NCBI RefSeq assembly: GCF_001278945.1
Contig: NZ_LGRV01000003.1
Coordinates: 1,550,001-1,614,000, forward strand
Direction: 5' to 3'
From: Lysinibacillus contaminans
GTDB taxonomy: Bacteria > Bacillota > Bacilli > Bacillales_A > Planococcaceae
DNA: 64,000 nucleotides
The position numbers were made by a program, and so were the translations under genes. Under the pieces are notes generated by a model that was not told the origin of the DNA, did no database searches, and was given only the letters and a program-made list of their open reading frames with translations. Shown here one piece after another: positions 43,808 to 52,573 of the stretch. Within the stretch, counting starts at the first letter, position 1; each line of letters starts with the position of its first letter.

Positions 43808-44244
43808 AATAAACACCCCCATCATTACAATTATATTGACACATAAATAGACACACCATAAGTTTACATTATTTACTATTTCTTTCTAACAGTTTTATAT
43901 AAAAATAGTAAATAAGCCTCCTTTATTTACTGTTTATTCCGAAATTAAGGAACGGATTTTAGGAGAAAGGAAGGGGAAACTATACTAATTTGTGGTTGAA
44001 GCGCTGAAAGCCTACGTAATAATAGTGGATCATTGGGCATCATCATTGCCGTAACACTGAGTATTTCAATCGTGGCATTTACGCTAAAAAGAACAAAAGT
44101 TACTAGCAAGATGAATCAAGTAGTACGTGTTACTATGCAATAACTGAAATAATCGTTATATAGAGGTTTCTCAAAATGTTTCTGAAACACCTTTTCCTAT
44201 AAAAAATATCCAAAATGTATGTTACAAATTGGACAGCTTCGTTC
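43808..44244. other. Intergenic region with a membrane-segment remnant
   Basis: A plus-strand frame, 44000-44143, reads GSLGIIIAVTLSISIVAFTL followed by a basic tail (TSKMNQVVRVTMQ). It has no start or ribosome site and looks like the C-terminal helix of a lost membrane protein. Nothing else is visible. Confidence 0.35.
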
Positions 44245-44976
44245 TTATATTATTTTCTTTGCAAGCATGGCGCAGAGTCCTAAAAAATCGAGATCGTTCA
44301 CTTGCCGTGTCCTCCACACTGGTGAAAATGCATCCATTTCAATACCTTTGTCAATGACTTGCCGCTTCCACTCGTTATCCTTCAATAAATCATCTACTTT
44401 TTCAGTTAAAGCAATTGTTGAAAATGCCAACTTCCTACCATCATCGTTCCAAGCAAAGCCAACAAATTTCGCAAGAACCGAGGCAATCTCCGTACAAATT
44501 GCTTCAAAATGCTGTTCATAGCATTTTACGTCCTCCATCGAATTAACAAAGCAAACCTCAATAAGGATGGCAGGCATTTTTGTATCACGTAAAAAGGTCA
44601 ACTCTTTCCGCTGTTTTGCTCCGCGATTTTTAAGTCCTGAAGCATCCGAAATCCCCTTACTCATTGTAGTAGCCAGGGACAACGCATCATAATAGAGCAC
44701 CTCTGTCCCAATTCCTTTCTGCATCCGACCGTTGCTTGCATTAAAATGAATACTGACGTCAACCTTTCTTTTTGTAGCGTTATGTTGACGAATAAGATAA
44801 CGTAGATTTTCTGACTGACTTTGTGACACATTGTCTTCAATTTTTGTCGTCGGTACATTATGCATTGTTAGTAGCTGGGCGACACGATCTACAACTCTTC
44901 TTGCTTGTCCAACTTCATCAATAATATCCTTGGCGCCTGAACCAATACGCCAATGTCCTGGGCTTATAGTAATCAT
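44245..44976 (-). CDS. N-acetylmuramoyl-L-alanine amidase (Amidase_3 type)
   Basis: 243 residues. The zinc site of the Amidase_3 fold is visible: ISPGH near the N-terminus, VSIHFNAS in the middle, and the catalytic glutamate in ILIEVCFVNS. It cleaves the bond between muramic acid and L-alanine in peptidoglycan. There is no signal peptide, as in phage or sporulation mother-cell lysins, and a ~70-residue C-terminal region may bind wall. The third clustered ATG (44976) has the right spacing from GGGGAG. Confidence 0.9.
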   Translation of the reverse strand: MITISPGHWRIGSGAKDIIDEVGQARRVVDRVAQLLTMHNVPTTKIEDNVSQSQSENLRYLIRQHNATKRKVDVSIHFNASNGRMQKGIGTEVLYYDALSLATTMSKGISDASGLKNRGAKQRKELTFLRDTKMPAILIEVCFVNSMEDVKCYEQHFEAICTEIASVLAKFVGFAWNDDGRKLAFSTIALTEKVDDLLKDNEWKRQVIDKGIEMDAFSPVWRTRQVNDLDFLGLCAMLAKKII

Positions 44977-45052
44977 TTGCATCATCTCCCCGTCATTTAC
45001 CAACTATATACAGGTTTATAAATAACAAAGGGACATTTTATATGGTGAAATT

Positions 45053-45616
45053 TCAAATGAATTTCAAATTTAATACAGCGACGAGCTGTTCATTTAAGTA
45101 GCTGGCACTTTCTTCAAAATCACTGCGATACCACTCAAGTATCATGCCAATAATTGCATTCGCCTGATATGCACTATAAAAATCGATTGAGATTTCACGG
45201 TTAACACGTTGAGCCAGATCTCTTTTTAACAGAGATTGGATTTCATCAAATAACATGTAATAGTAGGTTAGTGGCACATTTTTCGAAAAAACAATTCGGT
45301 AAAATTTTTTAAAACGCTCTATATGATGGAAAATACGGACCGTATTCGGATCAAGCTCTTTTGTATTTAAGGTCGTGACTCCGCGGTAAGGCTCTTCATA
45401 GGAATTCTGTAAATCCGTCATGATTTCTTTAAAGTACTCCTCAAATAGCTTTTCTTTTTGTTCATAATGAAAGTAAAATGTTCCTCTATTAACCTTTGCC
45501 ACACGACAGATTTCTGCAATTGTAACGTTTTCTAAAGGCTTTTCACTTAACAATGTTAGTAGTGCTGTGTGCAAAGCCTGTTTTGTTTTTACTACTCTTA
45601 AATCATGGACGACCAT
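45053..45616 (-). CDS. TetR/AcrR-family regulator
   Basis: About 187 residues. The N-terminal HTH (VTIAEICRVAKVNRGTFYFHYEQKEKLF) is standard TetR, and the helical C-terminal part resembles the TetR_C type found in DhaS-like regulators. It is divergent from an SDR gene and probably represses it through the TGAACA sites between them. The second ATG (45616) is nine bases after AGGGG and fits better than the first. Confidence 0.92.
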   Translation of the reverse strand: MVVHDLRVVKTKQALHTALLTLLSEKPLENVTIAEICRVAKVNRGTFYFHYEQKEKLFEEYFKEIMTDLQNSYEEPYRGVTTLNTKELDPNTVRIFHHIERFKKFYRIVFSKNVPLTYYYMLFDEIQSLLKRDLAQRVNREISIDFYSAYQANAIIGMILEWYRSDFEESASYLNEQLVAVLNLKFI

Positions 45617-45632
45617 TTTTTTCATCCCCTAT

Positions 45633-45734
45633 TGAACAGATTTTCTAGATATGTTGATTATTGAACAGTTCTTTGTTTTCTGTATATTGTAATCGCTTCC
45701 ACAAGTATTATAATTTTTAATGAACACATGTTCA
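45633..45734. promoter_or_regulatory. TetR/SDR divergent promoter with TGAACA operators
   Basis: TTGTAA at 45688-45693 and TATAAT at 45710-45715 with a 16-bp spacer form a good promoter for the SDR gene. TGAACA-CA-TGTTCA at 45721-45734 covers its start point, TGAACAGTTC lies at 45663-45672, and another TGAACA half lies at 45634. The repeated half-site is most likely the TetR operator. Confidence 0.65.
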
Positions 45735-45764
45735 ATTAATATCGAATTTAGGGAGGTCTTTTGA

Positions 45765-46523
45765 ATGAGATTAGAGGGTAAAGTAGCAATCGTGACAGGC
45801 GCAGCTTCTGGTATGGGGAAAGCTATCGCTGAAGGTTATGCAAAAGAAGGCGCTAGAGTAGTAGTTTCTGATTTAAATCTAGAAGGAGCGCAGGCTGTTG
45901 TAGATGCTATTCAAACAGCTGGCGGCGAGGCAATCGCTATACAAACAAATGTCGCATCTACAGAAGACTTACAACGTTTATTTGATGAAACAAAAAATGC
46001 GTTTGGCAAATTAGATATTCTAGTGAACAATGCAGGAATTATGGACGGTATGGAGCCTGTCGGAGAAATTTCTGACGAGCGTTGGGACAAAGTATTTGCC
46101 GTAAATACAACTGCTGTAATGCGCTCAATGCGTATGGCAACAGACATTTTCTTAGCACAAGGTCACGGTGTATTCGTTAATAATATTTCTGCTGGTGGAT
46201 TATATGGTGCTCGCGCAGGTGCTGCGTACACGGCTTCTAAGCACGCTGTAGTTGGCTTAACAAAAAACACAGCATTTATGTATGCAGATAAAAACATTCG
46301 TTGTAACGGCATTGCACCAGGTGCTGTTATGACAAACATCAGCTCTACGATGTCAAATATCAGTCAAACAGGAGCTGCTCGTCAAAGTTTAGGTATGGCT
46401 ATTAATCCTCGTGTTGGACAACCAGAAGAAATTGCACAACTTGCTATTTTCTTAGGCTCTGACGAATCTAGCTTTGTAAATGGACAAGTAGTAACAGCTG
46501 ATGGTGGCTGGACAGCTTTTTAA
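45765..46523 (+). CDS. Short-chain dehydrogenase/reductase
   Basis: 252 residues, classical SDR: TGAASGMGKAIA binds the nicotinamide cofactor, D at ALRVVVSDLN suggests NAD preference, NNAG follows, and the catalytic Ser-Tyr-Lys are in NISAGG and YTASK. The C-terminal NGQVVTADGGWTAF is typical of glucose-dehydrogenase-like members. The substrate is unknown. AGGGAGG lies before the ATG, and the TetR-type operators overlap its promoter. Confidence 0.93.
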   Translation: MRLEGKVAIVTGAASGMGKAIAEGYAKEGARVVVSDLNLEGAQAVVDAIQTAGGEAIAIQTNVASTEDLQRLFDETKNAFGKLDILVNNAGIMDGMEPVGEISDERWDKVFAVNTTAVMRSMRMATDIFLAQGHGVFVNNISAGGLYGARAGAAYTASKHAVVGLTKNTAFMYADKNIRCNGIAPGAVMTNISSTMSNISQTGAARQSLGMAINPRVGQPEEIAQLAIFLGSDESSFVNGQVVTADGGWTAF

Positions 46524-46534
46524 CATGTAAAGAA

Positions 46535-46571
46535 GCACGCACATGGAACAAATCCAGTGCGTGCATTTTTT
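46535..46571 (+). terminator. SDR gene terminator
   Basis: GCACGCAC / GTGCGTGC stem with an inner GG/CC and a TTTTTT tail, right after the SDR stop. Confidence 0.85.
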
Positions 46572-46798
46572 AATTGTGTGCGTTCCTAGCACTACATTTT
46601 CTCCGTAGCAATTCGTACACCGATGCCGACTAATAGAATACTAGTCATTTTATTAAACACGCCCTGTACTGTCGGCTTCATAAACCACTGACGAATCCCG
46701 TTAATAATCAAAATGACAATACCGAGCCATGCAATCGATAATAAAATTAAAATACCCGCTAGTAAAACTAATTGTGAATTGACATTAAAATCCGCCTG

Positions 46799-46807
46799 GA
46801 TAAATTG
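46799..46807. repeat. Left target-site duplication of the IS element
   Basis: GATAAATTG directly before the left end. The same nine bases follow the right end at 48495-48503. Confidence 0.9.
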
Positions 46808-46838
46808 GAGGGCACTGAAAAAGTCCAAAATTTAATTT

Positions 46839-46882
46839 AAGCAGTGGAAAGCTCGTTTGCATCGAACTTTCCACTGCTTTTT
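46839..46882 (+). terminator. Terminator inside the left end of the IS
   Basis: AAGCAGTGGAAAG / CTTTCCACTGCTT is a perfect stem with a TTTTTG tail on the plus strand, upstream of the transposase. It would stop transcripts entering the element. Confidence 0.8.
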
Positions 46883-46924
46883 GTTTTATACTAAGGTTAT
46901 CAATGTATGTAGGTGGTATTTAAA

Positions 46925-48385
46925 ATGATTTCAAACCAAGAAACGCTGAAACTTAGCCCTTTTATGGCGATCTATGATATCGTCGTACCCAAAAATAATA
47001 TGCTTCGCCAAATCAATGAACTTGTCGATTTCTCATTTATTTTAGATGAGTTGAAAACTAAATATTGTCTCGATAATGGTCGTAATGCTGTGCCTCCTAT
47101 TCGTATGTTCAAATATTTATTATTAAAAGCGATTTATGATGTATCCGATGAAGATCTGGTTGAACGCTCGAAATACGATATGTCCTTCAAATACTTTTTA
47201 GATATGGCGCCTGAAGAAGATGTCATTCATTCAAGTTCATTAACGAAATTTCGCCGACTCCGTCTTCAAGATGTGGGTTTATTAGATTTGTTGATTGGAA
47301 AAACGGTTGAGATTGCGTTAGAGAAAAACATCATTTCGAGTAAAACGATTATTGTTGATGCCACACATACAAAAGCACGTTACAATCAAAAATCACCAAA
47401 GGAATTTTTACAGGAGAAATCAAAAAACGTCCGTAAAGCTGTCTATCAATTTGATGAAACAATGAAAGAAAAATTCCCGCCCAAAACCACTTCTAACGAA
47501 GTAAATGATGAACTCGATTATTGCCGTCAAGTCGTAGAAATCGTGGAAGCACAACCAAAAATAGCGTGTGTCCCTGCTGTCAAAGAAAAATTAAATGTTT
47601 TAAAAGAAGTGGTCGAAGATTTTGAAGTACAACTTAGCTATTCCGCAGACCCAGACGCACGTATTGGTCATAAATCAATGGACTCTTCTTTCTTTGGATT
47701 TAAAACGCATATTGCTATGAGCGATGAACGCATCATTACTGCCGCTGTCGTGACAACGGGTGAGAAAAGTGATGGGAAATACTTAAAAGAATTAATAGAA
47801 AAAAGTAAAACAACAGGCATAGAAATTGACACAGTGATCGGTGATGCAGCTTATTCAGAGAAAGACAATCTCCAATTAGCTAAAACAGAGGAATTTCAAC
47901 TTGTATCAAAACTAAATCCGCAGATTACACAAGGTGGACGTACGAAAGAAGAAGAATTTGAGTTTAATAAAGATGCTGGTATGTATGTGTGTAAAGCAGG
48001 ACATATGGCAATTCGCACAGCACGTACGAATAAAAAGAACGTCGGAAAGAACCAACGTCAAACCTATTATTTTGACATAGAAAAATGTAAAGTATGTCCT
48101 TTGCGCGAAGGTTGTTATAAAGAAGGTGCTAAAAATAAGACCTATTCGGTGACCATAAAATCGATGGAACACGCAGAACAGGAAGTCTTTCAGAACACAG
48201 ATGATTTTAAAGAACTGGCGCGTTCACGTTATAAAATTGAAGCCAAAAACAGTGAGTTAAAGAACGGACACGGGTATGATGTAGCATCATCTGCGGGTCT
48301 ATTTGGGATGGAAATGCAAGGAGCCACAACTATATTCGCCGTCAATTTGAAACGGATACTCACGTTATTGAAAGAAAAAGAGTAA
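46925..48385 (+). CDS. IS1182-family transposase
   Basis: 486 residues, full length. The N-terminal helical domain with RMFKYLLLKAIYDVSDEDLVERSKYDMSFKYFL is typical of IS1182/IS5-like (DUF772) transposases, and DDE residues lie in IIVDATHTKARYN, VIGDAAYSEKDN and the C-terminal RYKIEAKNSELKNGHGYD. A CxxC..C cluster (KCKVCPLREGC) matches the zinc-like motif of this family. The ATG at 46925 has AGGTGG eight bases upstream; four extra codons upstream begin at that site. Confidence 0.95.
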   Translation: MISNQETLKLSPFMAIYDIVVPKNNMLRQINELVDFSFILDELKTKYCLDNGRNAVPPIRMFKYLLLKAIYDVSDEDLVERSKYDMSFKYFLDMAPEEDVIHSSSLTKFRRLRLQDVGLLDLLIGKTVEIALEKNIISSKTIIVDATHTKARYNQKSPKEFLQEKSKNVRKAVYQFDETMKEKFPPKTTSNEVNDELDYCRQVVEIVEAQPKIACVPAVKEKLNVLKEVVEDFEVQLSYSADPDARIGHKSMDSSFFGFKTHIAMSDERIITAAVVTTGEKSDGKYLKELIEKSKTTGIEIDTVIGDAAYSEKDNLQLAKTEEFQLVSKLNPQITQGGRTKEEEFEFNKDAGMYVCKAGHMAIRTARTNKKNVGKNQRQTYYFDIEKCKVCPLREGCYKEGAKNKTYSVTIKSMEHAEQEVFQNTDDFKELARSRYKIEAKNSELKNGHGYDVASSAGLFGMEMQGATTIFAVNLKRILTLLKEKE

Positions 48386-48399
48386 AATAACCGAAAGAA

Positions 48400-48445
48400 A
48401 TAGGCGACTTCCTGTTCCAAGATGAACAAGAAGTCGCCTATTTTT
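48400..48445 (+). terminator. Transposase terminator
   Basis: AATAGGCGACTTC / GAAGTCGCCTATT perfect stem with a TTTTTA tail, 15 bp after the transposase stop. Confidence 0.85.
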
Positions 48446-48494
48446 ATCTTAAATGAACCTACAAATTTAAAAACGTAAGTTTTTCAGTGCCCTC

Positions 48495-48503
48495 GATAAA
48501 TTG
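48495..48503. repeat. Right target-site duplication of the IS element
   Basis: GATAAATTG, the second copy of the 9-bp duplication. Confidence 0.9.
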
Positions 48504-49059
48504 CGGCATGAGTGTCACATACAATAAAAGAGTTTTAGGATTTAATAAGTCCGTTGTAATTCCCTGCGTCATACAGCTTAGTGAAACATTTTTTATATTG
48601 TTCCCCTTTGATGCTGCCTCTTCATGTAACATCATATTTTGCGCTTTTGCTCGCCAAGATTGAACCCCTAAGTACACTAAATATGCTGCACCAGCATATT
48701 TAATAGCCAAGAAGACCACCATTGATTTTGCAATAATGGTAGCGAGTCCAAGTACAGCAAGGGTTGTCCAAACAAACAACGCGACAACAATGCCCAACAT
48801 TGTAAAGAACCCGGCTTTTTTCCCATGGACCATTGTATTTTTTAAGACAAGAAGTGAATCTACCCCTGGCACCATCACAATCATTAATGCCACCGCTGTA
48901 AACATCCAAATCTCCTGCATTTCCCCACTCCTTACAAAAACAATATTTATTATTATAATCTAGAATGATTGAATTTTCTTCAAAAATCACCAATATTAGT
49001 TCTTAGTGTTCCCGTACACTGTAGGTAACAAGTAAAAACAATTAAAATGACCCAAATTA

Positions 49060-49094
49060 AAAGGCCCCACATGAAAATCCTTTCATGAAGAGCC
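49060..49094 (-). terminator. Carboxylesterase gene terminator
   Basis: AGGC...TCATGAAA / TTTCATG...GCCT arms (imperfect) with a TTTTAA tail on the minus strand, about 50 bp after the stop. Confidence 0.55.
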
Positions 49095-49141
49095 TCGTTC
49101 AATTTGTATTCAATTTTCAGAATTATTCACGCGTAAGGCAC

Positions 49142-49894
49142 TTAATTAGCTACTGACCATTCCACATGATCTAAGAAGTTGTAAACATCTTGGTAAACTT
49201 TGTCACGTTCTTTGTCTAATGTAATGATATGTCCAGAGTTTTCATACCAAATAAGTTCTTTATCATCCGCATCCACTGTGTCTAAAATGAACGGCGCACT
49301 TTTTTGGTATAGTTCATCATCAAGTAAACCTTGCATAATCAGTGTTGGTGCTTTAATCGATTGTAATTCTTCACGTGTTTCAGTTGTTAAACGTGTTACT
49401 CCATCAAGCGAATCCTTTGGCGAAATGCGTAATTCATGTAATTCAGAAATGATTTGATCTTTTGATTTATTTTCAAAATGCTTGTAAAGACGCGCGTAAT
49501 TATAAAGTCGAGTAAATAAACCTTTTGAGTTATCACGTGAAATCGGTGCACACATTGAAACAACTGCCTTCACAGGGAATTGCTCTGCTACTTTTAATGA
49601 GAAAACGCCACCGAGTGAAATACCCACTACCGCAATTTCTTCATGGCCCTTATTTTTTAAGAAATAATAGCCTTCCACAACATCATTCCACCAGTCTTCT
49701 GGTCTTGTTTCAAGTAATGCTTCCGGTTCCACACCGTGCCCACTATAAATTGGTGCATGAACAGTATATCCTCGTTTGGATAAAAATTCTCCTAGCTTTT
49801 TCACATCTTTTGTGCTACCAGTGAATCCATGCAATAATAGTACGGCTTTTTTGCCTCCCTCAATTGTTAGAGGTTGCGGCTTTAATAACTTCAT
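49142..49894 (-). CDS. Est30-like carboxylesterase (alpha/beta hydrolase)
   Basis: 250 residues. The nucleophile Ser93 is in VVGISLGG, the acid is Asp192/193 in GLLDDELYQ, and His222 is in ENSGHIIT; LLLHGFTGSTKDV forms the oxyanion loop. Spacing and motifs such as DWWNDVVEGYYFLKNKG agree with the Geobacillus Est30 / monoacylglycerol lipase group, which hydrolyses short- to medium-chain esters. In bacilli this gene is often near secG and rnr, which are absent here. Confidence 0.92.
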   Translation of the reverse strand: MKLLKPQPLTIEGGKKAVLLLHGFTGSTKDVKKLGEFLSKRGYTVHAPIYSGHGVEPEALLETRPEDWWNDVVEGYYFLKNKGHEEIAVVGISLGGVFSLKVAEQFPVKAVVSMCAPISRDNSKGLFTRLYNYARLYKHFENKSKDQIISELHELRISPKDSLDGVTRLTTETREELQSIKAPTLIMQGLLDDELYQKSAPFILDTVDADDKELIWYENSGHIITLDKERDKVYQDVYNFLDHVEWSVAN

Positions 49895-50190
49895 TTTATA
49901 GTATCCCCTTCACGGAAATTTTCATTTGTGTATTTTATGTGTCTATCTTAACATCATTTATTCATAATGTATAATTCATAGTTTTCATCATTATGATGCA
50001 CTACATGCATGAATGATGTAAGGTTGTTTAGACAAAAAAAGAATCATTTTTTTAATCACAAAAGTTGCGAAAAGCTAAGTGTTTTCTCGATTCTTTCGGC
50101 TTTTAGAACTGCCTCTTTTGTTACCTATACTTCATTAGTTTTTAACGTTATAATGCAGTTAACTAACAAAACTTCCGGAGGTGACCAAAA
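49895..50190. promoter_or_regulatory. Divergent spacer with palindromes before the LysR gene
   Basis: CATCAT-T-ATGATG at 49986-49998 is a perfect palindrome and TGCATGAATGATGTA follows within 15 bp. These could be LysR-type sites controlling the divergent esterase and regulator genes. No gene is seen. Confidence 0.35.
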
Positions 50191-51078
50191 ATGGAATGGC
50201 AACAATTAGAATATTTTGTGGCAGTGGCAAAACTAGAACATATGACACGCGCCGCGGAAGTATTAGCAATTTCACAACCCGCACTCAGCCGTTCTATTTC
50301 AAAATTAGAAGATGAATTAGGTGTACCACTATTTGATCGCCAGGGACGTTCGATTATGTTAAATCGTTATGGTGAGCTATTTTTGCATCGCGTCCAACGT
50401 ATGCGTAAGGAATATGAAAAAGCAGTAGTAGAATTGCAAGAATTAAATAACCCTGAGCTAGGTGACGTGTCACTCGGTTTTTTACATACCCTTGGCACAA
50501 GTATAGTGCCCGATTTAATCCGTGCATTTCGTCAGCATCACCCTCAGATTCGCTTTCACTTTACGCAAAACTACTCCCACTCTCAGCTTAAGCAATTATT
50601 AGCTGGAGAGCTGGATTTATGCTTACTATCTGCTATTAATACGGAGCCGCCTGTTTGCTGGAAAGAGCTTTGGCGTGACGAACTTTACATTATGGTTCCG
50701 ATTGATCACCATTTAGCAGATCGCACAAGCATTAAAATGAAAGAGCTTGAAAATGAAAATTTCGTACTCATGAAAAAGGGGTATACGCTACGTCGAACAG
50801 CTGACAAATTATTAGCTGCTGCTGGCATTAAGCCTAAAATTACGTTTGAAGGTGATGAGGTAGCAACTGTAGTAGGCTTCGTTGGGGCTGGACTAGGGGT
50901 TTCCCTCCTCCCAGACGATGAAGATTTAAATCCAAAAAAAATCGTGAAAATTCATGTAGAAGATATGGTGTGTGAGCGGATCATCGGTATGGCCTGGATT
51001 GAAAACCGATACCTCCCACCTTCTGCTCGACAATTCCAGCAATTCATATTCGATTTTTACGAAGAACAAAAGCGTTAA
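50191..51078 (+). CDS. LysR-family transcriptional regulator
   Basis: 295 residues. N-terminal winged HTH (EYFVAVAKLEHMTRAAEVLAISQPALSRSISKLEDELG) and a periplasmic-binding-like effector domain from about residue 90. GLGVSLLPDDEDLN near the C-terminus is typical. GGAGGTGA lies before the ATG. It is divergent from the carboxylesterase gene, and convergent with a DUF1835 gene; the target is not evident. Confidence 0.93.
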   Translation: MEWQQLEYFVAVAKLEHMTRAAEVLAISQPALSRSISKLEDELGVPLFDRQGRSIMLNRYGELFLHRVQRMRKEYEKAVVELQELNNPELGDVSLGFLHTLGTSIVPDLIRAFRQHHPQIRFHFTQNYSHSQLKQLLAGELDLCLLSAINTEPPVCWKELWRDELYIMVPIDHHLADRTSIKMKELENENFVLMKKGYTLRRTADKLLAAAGIKPKITFEGDEVATVVGFVGAGLGVSLLPDDEDLNPKKIVKIHVEDMVCERIIGMAWIENRYLPPSARQFQQFIFDFYEEQKR

Positions 51079-51093
51079 AAAGATACATTTACA

Positions 51094-51132
51094 AAAACCG
51101 GGCTATCTCCATTTTGAAGATAGCCCGGTTTT
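51094..51132. terminator. Bidirectional terminator
   Basis: AAAACCGGGCTATCT / AGATAGCCCGGTTTT is a perfect 15-bp stem between the convergent LysR and DUF1835 genes. Confidence 0.9.
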
Positions 51133-51133
51133 A

Positions 51134-51931
51134 TTATTGTCCAGTATATTTTAGTTTATAAGTGTAAATATCAGTTGGATCACCGTCAATTTCAAAAAAT
51201 CCTTTTTTAGCTAGTGCAAAAATACGTTTTTCAATAAACGCATCCTCCACATATTCAGACAAATGGCCAACCGCTTCACCAATCACACGCATTGGTAATA
51301 GCCATTCGCTTCCTTCAGATTCCTGTACGTGTTTGGCTCTAGCTAAAATAACTTCATCAAATGTATTTTCTTCGACATGCTCTATACCATTTTGCCAAAT
51401 ACGTAGTGTGCTCGGATTTTGTTGTAACGCATGCCACTCTTTCGCCAACTTATTTCCTTCCTCTACAGAAAAACGCTTAGCATCAGCACGTAGCTTCATT
51501 AAAGAATCTGCCGGTAGCTCTCCTGTGTGACGAATCTCCATGTTGGGCTGTGTACGCTTTAAGCCCTCTGTTGTATCAATACCAAAAACCATACTACATT
51601 TATTCGCAAACTCACTCATCACGAAACGAAGACCGATTTCCTCGTGTGCGTTTTGCCCATACCAAATCCAAACATCCACATCACAAGGAATGCCTTGAAT
51701 TTTCTTTTTCCAATCGTTTTGCATATCCTCATATAGTTCACGTTCGTCTTCATCTTTTAGAATATACGAATTCAACCATTTCTTTCGTTCTTCTAGGTTT
51801 GTTAGTGGCCCTATCGAGAAAATATCATGAACACAAATCACCGACTCATCTCGTTGTAACTGTTTTTGTCGAATCGCTTGTTTAAGTGAGCCTCGTGTTG
51901 ATAAGCTAAAGGTAATATGTAAAATTGCCAT
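51134..51931 (-). CDS. DUF1835 / DUF3658 protein
   Basis: 265 residues. The N-terminal DUF1835 part opens ILHITFSLSTRGSLKQAI and contains VICVHDIFSIGPL; a CDVDVWIWYGQNAHEEIGLRF motif follows, then the C-terminal DUF3658 region (LLPMRVIGEAVGHLSEYVEDAFIEKRIFAL). No signal or membrane segment. Function unknown. It is 15 bp downstream of the LysE gene in the same direction, so probably co-transcribed. Confidence 0.88.
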   Translation of the reverse strand: MAILHITFSLSTRGSLKQAIRQKQLQRDESVICVHDIFSIGPLTNLEERKKWLNSYILKDEDERELYEDMQNDWKKKIQGIPCDVDVWIWYGQNAHEEIGLRFVMSEFANKCSMVFGIDTTEGLKRTQPNMEIRHTGELPADSLMKLRADAKRFSVEEGNKLAKEWHALQQNPSTLRIWQNGIEHVEENTFDEVILARAKHVQESEGSEWLLPMRVIGEAVGHLSEYVEDAFIEKRIFALAKKGFFEIDGDPTDIYTYKLKYTGQ

Positions 51932-51946
51932 GAAAAATTCCCCCTT

Positions 51947-52573
51947 TTATTGTTTGCTAAGTGCAATTTGAATCCCTATAATCATGAATAATATGCCTTG
52001 AATCATATTTAAACGTTTGGCAATAGCAGGTTTGCCAATGATAGCTTTACGAACCTTCCCCGCAAATATACTAAACAATGAAAATAGAACAAGTGCCTGT
52101 ACTAAAAAAATAATTCCTAAAATGAACATTTGTAAAGCCACATGTCCCTGTACCGGATTTATAAACTGTGGTAATAGTGCTAAGAAAAATAATGATACCT
52201 TTGGATTTAAGACATTCATTAAGATTCCCTTTTTATAAAGAGCAACATAAGCTTGTGTATTTTGTTTATTGAGTGTAAACGGATCTCCCTTTGCCAGGAA
52301 CGATTGCCATGCTAAATACAACAAATAAGCTGCCCCAGCAAATTTAACGAGCGTAAAAATAACCGTGGATTGATAAATAATTGCTGAAATACCTAGAACA
52401 GCCGCGGATATGTGTACAAGTAATCCCGTACATAAGCCCAGTGATGTTACAATACCTGCCCTTTTATCCTGTGCAATACTTTGCGCCAGCACAAATAAAT
52501 TATCTGGCCCTGGCATTAATGTTATCACGATGGCTGACCCTATAAAGGCGATTAACGTTGAAACCTCCAACAT
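51947..52573 (-). CDS. LysE/RhtB-family exporter
   Basis: 208 residues, about six helices. VITLMPGPDNLFVLAQSIAQDKRAG is the family signature, with FAGAAYLLYLAWQSFLAKGDP and LNPKVSLFFLALLPQFI later. It is an intact relative of the IS-interrupted exporter 3 kb away and may be able to replace it. It precedes the DUF1835 gene by 15 bp. Confidence 0.92.
   Translation of the reverse strand: MLEVSTLIAFIGSAIVITLMPGPDNLFVLAQSIAQDKRAGIVTSLGLCTGLLVHISAAVLGISAIIYQSTVIFTLVKFAGAAYLLYLAWQSFLAKGDPFTLNKQNTQAYVALYKKGILMNVLNPKVSLFFLALLPQFINPVQGHVALQMFILGIIFLVQALVLFSLFSIFAGKVRKAIIGKPAIAKRLNMIQGILFMIIGIQIALSKQ

Larger units (their letters stand above)
46808..48494 (+). mobile_element. IS1182-family insertion sequence, 1,687 bp
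   Basis: The ends are perfect 15-bp inverted repeats, GAGGGCACTGAAAAA at 46808-46822 and its complement at 48480-48494, flanked by a 9-bp duplication. It carries one transposase gene and a strong hairpin terminator near each end (46839-46882 and 48400-48445) that insulate the transposase from, and the flanks against, read-through. The exact ends, intact transposase and undecayed target indicate a recent insertion. Confidence 0.93.
46592..48920 (-). pseudogene. LysE/RhtB-family exporter gene split by an IS element
   Basis: The N-terminal part (48920-48495, starting MQEIWMFTAVALMIVMVPGV, with the LysE PGVDSL motif) and the C-terminal part (46798-46592, beginning QADFNVNSQLVLLAG and ending RIATEKM) flank a 1,687-bp insertion. 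Removing the insertion and one 9-bp target copy restores a continuous frame, LMPQFIQADF, of 210 residues, the normal family length. The interruption therefore destroys an otherwise intact exporter; both halves still lack other mutations. Confidence 0.92.

Noticed and set aside
50009-50209. 66-codon plus-strand frame before the LysR gene
   Set aside because: It overlaps the LysR ribosome site and start and has no ribosome site of its own.
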